NCBI GenBank assembly: GCA_021613335.1
Contig: JAJTWR010000380.1
Location: 152,501 to 216,500, forward strand
DNA: 64,000 bases
From: Whitmania pigra
Taxonomy: Eukaryota > Annelida > Clitellata > Hirudinida > Haemopidae
Direction of reading: 5' to 3'
The position numbers were made by a program, and so were the translations under genes. Within the stretch, counting starts at the first letter, position 1. Each line of letters begins with the position of its first letter. Below, one piece after another: positions 58,180 to 64,000 of the stretch. The notes beneath the pieces are model-generated. The model was not told the DNA's origin, searched no databases, and was given only the letters and a program-made list of their open reading frames with translations.

Positions 58180-60638
58180 TCAAATCTCTCCCTCGTCGTC
58201 CGAGAATCGGGAGGTCGCCGCAAACATCTTTGAGAAGTTCCTGTATTTCTCGAGCCACTGGTTCACCATCTGCCTGCTCAGAACATGAGATCTGATCGAT
58301 GTTTGTGAATAAAATTAACATTTAACAAATTTAAATTAAAAATCAGTAATTTAAATAAGTCAAATTTTAATAGACAGCTTTTGCTCAGGAAAAAAAACAC
58401 TTTCTAAAGATGAAAGATCGCTATGCACAACAATTTTTCACACCAAATCATCCTCACGATGTCAACAACTAGAACCCTGTGATCTAATTAACTTTTTAAA
58501 TCATACATTACAGGCTTGTTCCAAGATTCAAAGACCGAACAGAAAGTCGAACCTTTCTTATTTAATATTTTAAATTGCTATTGCATTGAAACTGAATTCA
58601 GAAATTTCACTGCTAATTATTTAATTAATTAATTATTTTTTACTGAACTATTCAGTGCCTCTGATTCTATGAATGTGTTGATTTGTAAGTCCTGTGATTG
58701 CAATTTGATACCTGAACGATCTTTGTTGGCAGACTAGAAGACCAGCGTCCGTGACGAGGCAGTCCAACCACTGGTACAGGAAAGCTTCTTCGAGGCCTCT
58801 CTTCAAGAAACAGATTTTTTTCTTTTTTTTAATTTTGTCGACAATAAGTGAAAACTTACATTAATTTAATTCGTTAGAAGCAGAAATAATATTAATTAAA
58901 CAATCATTAAATGATCATCGTTCAAAATAATAATAATAATAATAATAATGATAAAAACAAGAATTGCATCATTTACTGCCTCTTCATTCCTAGTTAGTGA
59001 CTTTATCATCATCAATAATTAAATAAGTTTAGAGCAGTAAAGAAGCAAAAATACAACTTTCATTACATCGTTCTGAGCCAAGAAATGTACAGGCAGCAAC
59101 TTCTCTTCCGAGTCCATGAGGGGGAGGTTGATGACCTGACCTACATCCTCCGGGGTCACCTCCGAAGATGTCGCGGCCTCCGACCTGACGTCGGGCTCTG
59201 CCGAAACGAGGGCCGAGAAATGACCCCTGGTGTAGCCGAGCGCTATGGGGGTGCGCCAACAATAAGAAGGATCCCAAAACAGAGGCAGGTAGACTCCTTT
59301 GAGAAGTGAGAAATTTCTTTTAAAGAAAGCTTTTAAATGATTTTAAGTGAGAAAAAATGAAAAATATAAATAATTATTAACTAATGAAAGTTTTAAAACC
59401 ATTGCTGGTTTTAAATTTGCAATTTTACTTTTTATATAAAATCCAAAAATCAGTCTGAGCAAGAGACGGTTTATGGTTTACCTTTTTAACATAAAAATTT
59501 ATTACAAAAAAAAGTGCTCATTACTAAGAGGTCACGAAGAATGCTTGCATCTTGTTACAAGGGTCCACATTATACACAATTCATCATATTTTTCACATTA
59601 ATCAGAATTCATAATTACATTCCCTAATGTAGCTACACAGATAACTCTATCAAGAGCTGGCCAAGTGGAAAAGATAGCTTTTAGAAATTTAGGATCATCA
59701 TCACCACCACCATCATCATTATCATTATCACCATCAACATCGTCATCATCAAGGACATCAAAACCTTGAAATCCAGCATAGCCGATGTTGTCGCCATGGA
59801 GATTCTTGACGTACTTGATGCCGTAGACTATGATTGGTCGCCTGAGAATGTGGGCGAGGACCAGGATGTGGACTTGCTCCAAGGAGGAACCTGTTGGCAT
59901 GGCAACGACAACATCTCGTACGAGTCACAGGTGATGGTAGGAAAAGTTAATAGGTCAATAACAATATGTTGATGACAGGTGGAAAGAAAGGTGAACATTA
60001 AAAAAAACTTGGTTAATTAAAAAAAATACACTAACACATAAATAAAAATCGAACCCCTAGGAAGCCAGCATAAACAAACTTTTGCACGAGAGTAAAAATA
60101 GAGCTAGGCATTTCCGAGGTTTGTTACCTTGGTGTTTGGCATGCATCAAGAGGGTCTCCCAGTCCTGTCTAAGTTGATTCTCGTTGAGGGTGTAGTTCAT
60201 CAAGTCTGCCTGGATCAGCTCGTGCTCCCTCCATCTCGAGTAGAACCTGCAACAAAAGGGGTGTGGTTAGGTGATAGGAGGATGAACATGGCGATGATGA
60301 CGATGGCAATGGTGATTTTCGATGACCATTGCTGTGCAAAGGATGGCAAAAGATTGCATGATCCATTCACGATGATAATGTTGTTAGTGGCGTAATGATG
60401 TGGCCGTCGTCATTGATTACAGTAATAAATGCAGTGGTGGTGATTATGATGATGACGGCGAAACAAGAGGCGCAGGCGAGAATGAAGTTGAATGGATTTG
60501 GGAAAAAAAGTGGTGAAGAAAGCATGATGGACGAGGGTGATGTGCAGCCAGATTAATCCTTCCACAAGGAGTGATTCTTCATAGTTATTATTATCATCAT
60601 CATCATTATCATCATCATCAACATCGTCGTCGTCGTCC

Positions 60639-60677
<39 letters not shown>

Positions 60678-61209
60678 CCATCACCATCACCATCATCATC
60701 ATCACCATTCCACAGGAATTCAGCCTACTCCTCTCGGCAGTCCACCAGCGAGTTGAAGAGGGCCTGCCTGAGCACATTGTCGGTGTCCATGATGCCCCAC
60801 GTGGCCTGAAGGATGGAATCCAGGAGGCAATCTCCGGCGGTGCGATTCCACAGGGGGAAGAGACGACAACGGTGCAACGAGATGAGCTCCTGTGACCAGT
60901 TTATCACCTTTTCCTCTTCCAGTTCTGGATGGGATGATGATAATGATGGTAATGATGATGATGATAATGATGGCAATGGTAATGATGATGATAATGGTGA
61001 TGACAATGACAATGATAGTAACAAAATGATAATGAGGAATACAATGATGATGGTATAATAATAGTAATGGTTACGACGATTATGACAGTGATGCAGTTCT
61101 AGCACCCAGCTAATTTTTGGGAACAACAATAAAGATACTCTGCAATTCCATCAGTGTCATCACCATCATGATTCACCTTTGGTTTGGGTCATGATGATGA
61201 TGATATGAC

Positions 61210-61241
<32 letters not shown>

Positions 61242-63113
61242 CGATGATGATGATGACGATGACGATGACGATGATGATGACCATCGTCAGCATAACAATG
61301 GCAAGAATGCTATTTCCGGAGATGGTCTCAATGTAAATTATACTGATTATACGTGAGTGATGCTTGTCATGGTCATTGGGACTTCATTGTGGGTTTGATT
61401 GCCTAGGATGGGTTTTTTTTTCATCTGCAAGGAGGAACCGCAATTATGGCGAAGATAAAAACGGCAGAGACGCCGATAATCAGATTGTTGACGACAACGG
61501 AGGCAATGACTGCGAAAAGATAATGAGCGATGATAATGGTGGTGATAATGACAACAATGATAATACTGGCATCAAATAATATCGGCAACATTTCCGATGG
61601 TGAAGTTTGCATCACCTTTCTGGGCATTCTCGTCGAGTAACTCCTCAAAAAGCAATTTCTTTGAGAGAGGATGATAGGTGTGGATCTCTGTTAAGATAAA
61701 ATCATCATCATCATCACTGCCAACATCATCATCGTAAGAATCATGATCATGTCAGATAATGCCAGAATGACTAAATCCAGCCTTTTAAGGTGCTTGAGCC
61801 TAAAATTCATCAAGTTAATAGAGGCACCCCAGATAAATATGAGCATCATTACTACGAACAATGACTATTTGTTGTGACACAACTATGACGTGGTACATAA
61901 ATATGCTAAAACTATTAGTCATCGTTGGCATTTAATACCAAGCACAGTTTCTAAAAGCTGAAATCCAAACAAAGCGCATAAAAACTTTACCACCTGCAGG
62001 CAGCAAGAAAGTAGACAACTCCCCGAAGTGGTAGCATCGGAAATGTCTTCTCTTCTGCTCCAGGCAGAGTCTGAGCTCTCTGTTGATCTGGTTGGCAATC
62101 TCGTAGGCCACCAGGGAGGGGACTCTCTTCTTGGCCTTGTTGCTGGCGTCCGTAGCAGTGAGGAGGAGGGCCAAAATCTGTTCCCGTTTGAAGCGAATGG
62201 CCAGGTGGACCAGGGTGAAGCCGGCCGTGAACGCGCTCGGACGACCCAGGAGCTTCAAGTCCGAGTAGGCGATGGCTCGTGCCGGATCTCCCCCGGCCGC
62301 CAGGTATTCCTCGATGGCCATGATGTCGTCTTCGAGAACCCCCCTGCAGGCTGTAAGCCACAGCCAATCCAAGAACGGCTGTTCATCTTCCTTGACCTGA
62401 GGAGAGCCGACGTTCTTGCCCACCTCGGGCTGGGTGGCTTCGAGCAACTGCCCTCTCTTTTCGTCGGGCTTGACTTGAAGGGCGCACATTCCGAGCGAGA
62501 GGTTTTCCAAGTTTTCCTCTAGTATGACTCGTCCCGTTCCGACGGCACTGGAGTCGGAAGAGATCTTGTTGATCTCATTTTCCTGAGTGACTCTGAGCTT
62601 CCTCGAGAGCTGCTTGCACTTGTGCTTCGAAGTGCCGCAGTAGGTGCAGTATCGAGTCTGAAACCAGTTCTTGTAGGTGCAGAAGCTGCACGACCACTTG
62701 GTGTTTATCTTCGACAGGTTCTTCGTCGTGGCCTTCTCCTGCTCCGGAGACAGCAACTGGCACTCGTCCGACTCGGAGGAGTTGTTCGTGTCGTAGCTCT
62801 GACTCTCTCCTATCGACTTTTTCAGAGTTTCTGGAGATTCTGCGGCTTTCCTAGGTGTGTAACACTGGGTACATTTGACAGACTTGGGCCAGTTGAGGAA
62901 GGTACATGCAGGGCAGCTCCACTTTTCCTGGTGTGGAAAGCACTGTTCTCCCTCTGGAGAGTTAGTCTTCCTCGGATCTTCTGATCTCTGGAGCCCGCTG
63001 TCATCTATATACATGGCTGGCCTTGGCGCGCGACACAAGACGCAGAACTTTGATGCTGGCCAGTTTTCATATGTGCAGTATTGGCAGGCCCATTTTTGAA
63101 CCAGATAATCCAT
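58180..63113 (-). CDS. ZRANB1: Ubiquitin thioesterase TRABID (ZRANB1), 681 aa
   Basis: Eight exons: 63113-61994, 61687-61616, 60924-60729, 60246-60128, 59890-59765, 59296-59067, 58800-58712 and 58273-58180 (TGA). All phases match. Three NZF zinc fingers lie at about residues 7-27, 64-84 and 139-159 (KWxCxxCTxxNW...CxxC), then a linker, the ankyrin-repeat ubiquitin-binding region (about 245-370) and the OTU domain. The OTU has the catalytic Cys430 in WNRTAGDCLLDS and His570 in GYTRGHFSAL. The protein ends in an acidic SRFSDDEGEI. Human TRABID has 708 residues and the same order. It cleaves K29-, K33- and K63-linked ubiquitin chains and has been linked to Wnt signalling. Exon 5 uses a weak donor (GTTTTG). 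The start MDYLVQ lies just before the first finger, as in other TRABIDs. All catalytic and zinc residues are present. Confidence 0.96.
60585..60716. repeat. (ATC)n microsatellite in a ZRANB1 intron
   Basis: ATC/GTC trinucleotides immediately downstream (on the minus strand) of exon 3. Confidence 0.9.
61190..61290. repeat. (GAT)n/(GAC)n microsatellite in a ZRANB1 intron
   Basis: About 100 bp between exons 2 and 3. Confidence 0.9.
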
Positions 63114-64000
63114 CAGATAATTCGCTGTCTAAAAATCATCAAAAATTAGAGAATCAATCAATCGATGAGTGTTTAATAGTACGCAGTTTGTCTGTTTGAT
63201 CGCTCCTTTCTATAGTTTGACCCTTAAATGACTTATTATAAATGACTTCTTCATTTCATAAAATACGATTTTCTCAATTTACATATTTATGACATTTAGC
63301 GCCAGTCGAATCCATCTGATGCTAAAAATTCTAAATATGTGAGCATAAACAAACCAGCTTCTCCACAAACCTGAATAATTCCTAAACAGCGTAATAAGAC
63401 CAGTTTCACAACTACATGTAGTTCTTTAATCACCTATACATGAATTCGCATAATGTTCAAGTAACAATCGCTCCAAATTCATCCCGAATTCGATCGAATT
63501 CCCCTTGTTTACGAAAATGACTTAAATGGTCCGTAAACAGTAACAGCCTCATTAAATGCTTGTCTAACTGCCGATCCTTTTGTCCTTTACCAAATATTTT
63601 TGGTTCATAACACTTCGATGGAATATTTGTGCAGCAAAATTTTTATTATCTCATAATGAGATCGATTGTCTGTCTCTTTAGCAATAAAATCGCAGTGTCT
63701 CAAGCTATTGAAACAAAAGCAGTAAAAAATAGAATTTCTTTATAAATGCATACATAAGCCTCTATTGTCTGCTATCATCAGTTCTTATATGTTTTGTTTA
63801 ACTTTAGCAACTTAAAGGTATATTTCCAACTTACAGAATCTTTATTTGTATTTTAATTAAATTTAATAATCCGATTTTAAGATATGTTTAATATTATTTA
63901 TTTTGGTAAAATTCTAAATAATTTAACAGAATTCCATTACACAATATCGTTACCTGTTAATTTTCACTTAAATAGAGTACACTTTAATTATCTAAAGACA
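63114..64000. other. Upstream region of ZRANB1
   Basis: AT-rich, no coding region seen. Should contain the 5'UTR and promoter. No core promoter element stands out. Confidence 0.45.

Noticed and set aside
61987..62984. Frames overlapping ZRANB1 exon 1 in other registers (61987-62367, 62028-62522, 62622-62984)
   Set aside because: They overlap the NZF-ankyrin coding exon and show no motifs of their own.

Overview
The window is AT-rich DNA from an invertebrate animal. Genes are split by introns with standard GT/AG borders. Between and inside them lie many transposon relics and very long trinucleotide repeats. A laforin-like gene next to TRABID and sea-urchin-egg-lectin (SUEL) type receptors fits a spiralian or another lineage that kept laforin, but the sequence does not fix the species. 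All gene models were built by eye, by joining exons with matching phases; no database search was run.

Layout. (1) 372-13136 (+): the 3' part of a membrane receptor gene with the order CUB, sushi/CCP, transmembrane helix, Cys-rich cytoplasmic tail. Its introns hold a foldback transposon, an R2-like retrotransposon relic and a roughly 690-bp (AAT)n tract next to a retrotransposon 3' end. (2) 15084-16442: a hAT relic inserted about 50 bp upstream of a small two-EF-hand gene (16494-16813). (3) 17938-19472: another hAT. (4) 21004-23304 (+): a laforin-like protein (CBM20-like domain plus dual-specificity phosphatase fold) whose catalytic loop has lost its Cys and Arg, so it is a predicted pseudophosphatase. 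(5) 24083-29300: a tandem array of about 800-bp units, each with a tRNA-Leu(UAA) gene. It is interrupted by a foldback element (10-bp target duplication) and a hAT (8-bp target duplication); neighbouring units preserve the empty sites. (6) 51580-31932 (-): a second, complete receptor (signal peptide, SUEL lectin, CUB, CCP, transmembrane helix, Cys-rich tail; 635 aa). It is a tail-to-tail paralogue of gene (1), with the same exon phases. A broken copy of the first gene's last exon lies just beyond its 3' end. (7) 63113-58180 (-): a complete TRABID/ZRANB1 deubiquitinase gene in eight exons (681 aa).

The two receptors probably act at the cell surface. The laforin-like protein probably belongs to glycogen biology as a binding or scaffold protein. 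TRABID acts on K29/K33/K63 ubiquitin chains. Nothing suggests that these genes form one pathway. Most of the remaining sequence is introns, microsatellites, minisatellites and mobile-element debris.
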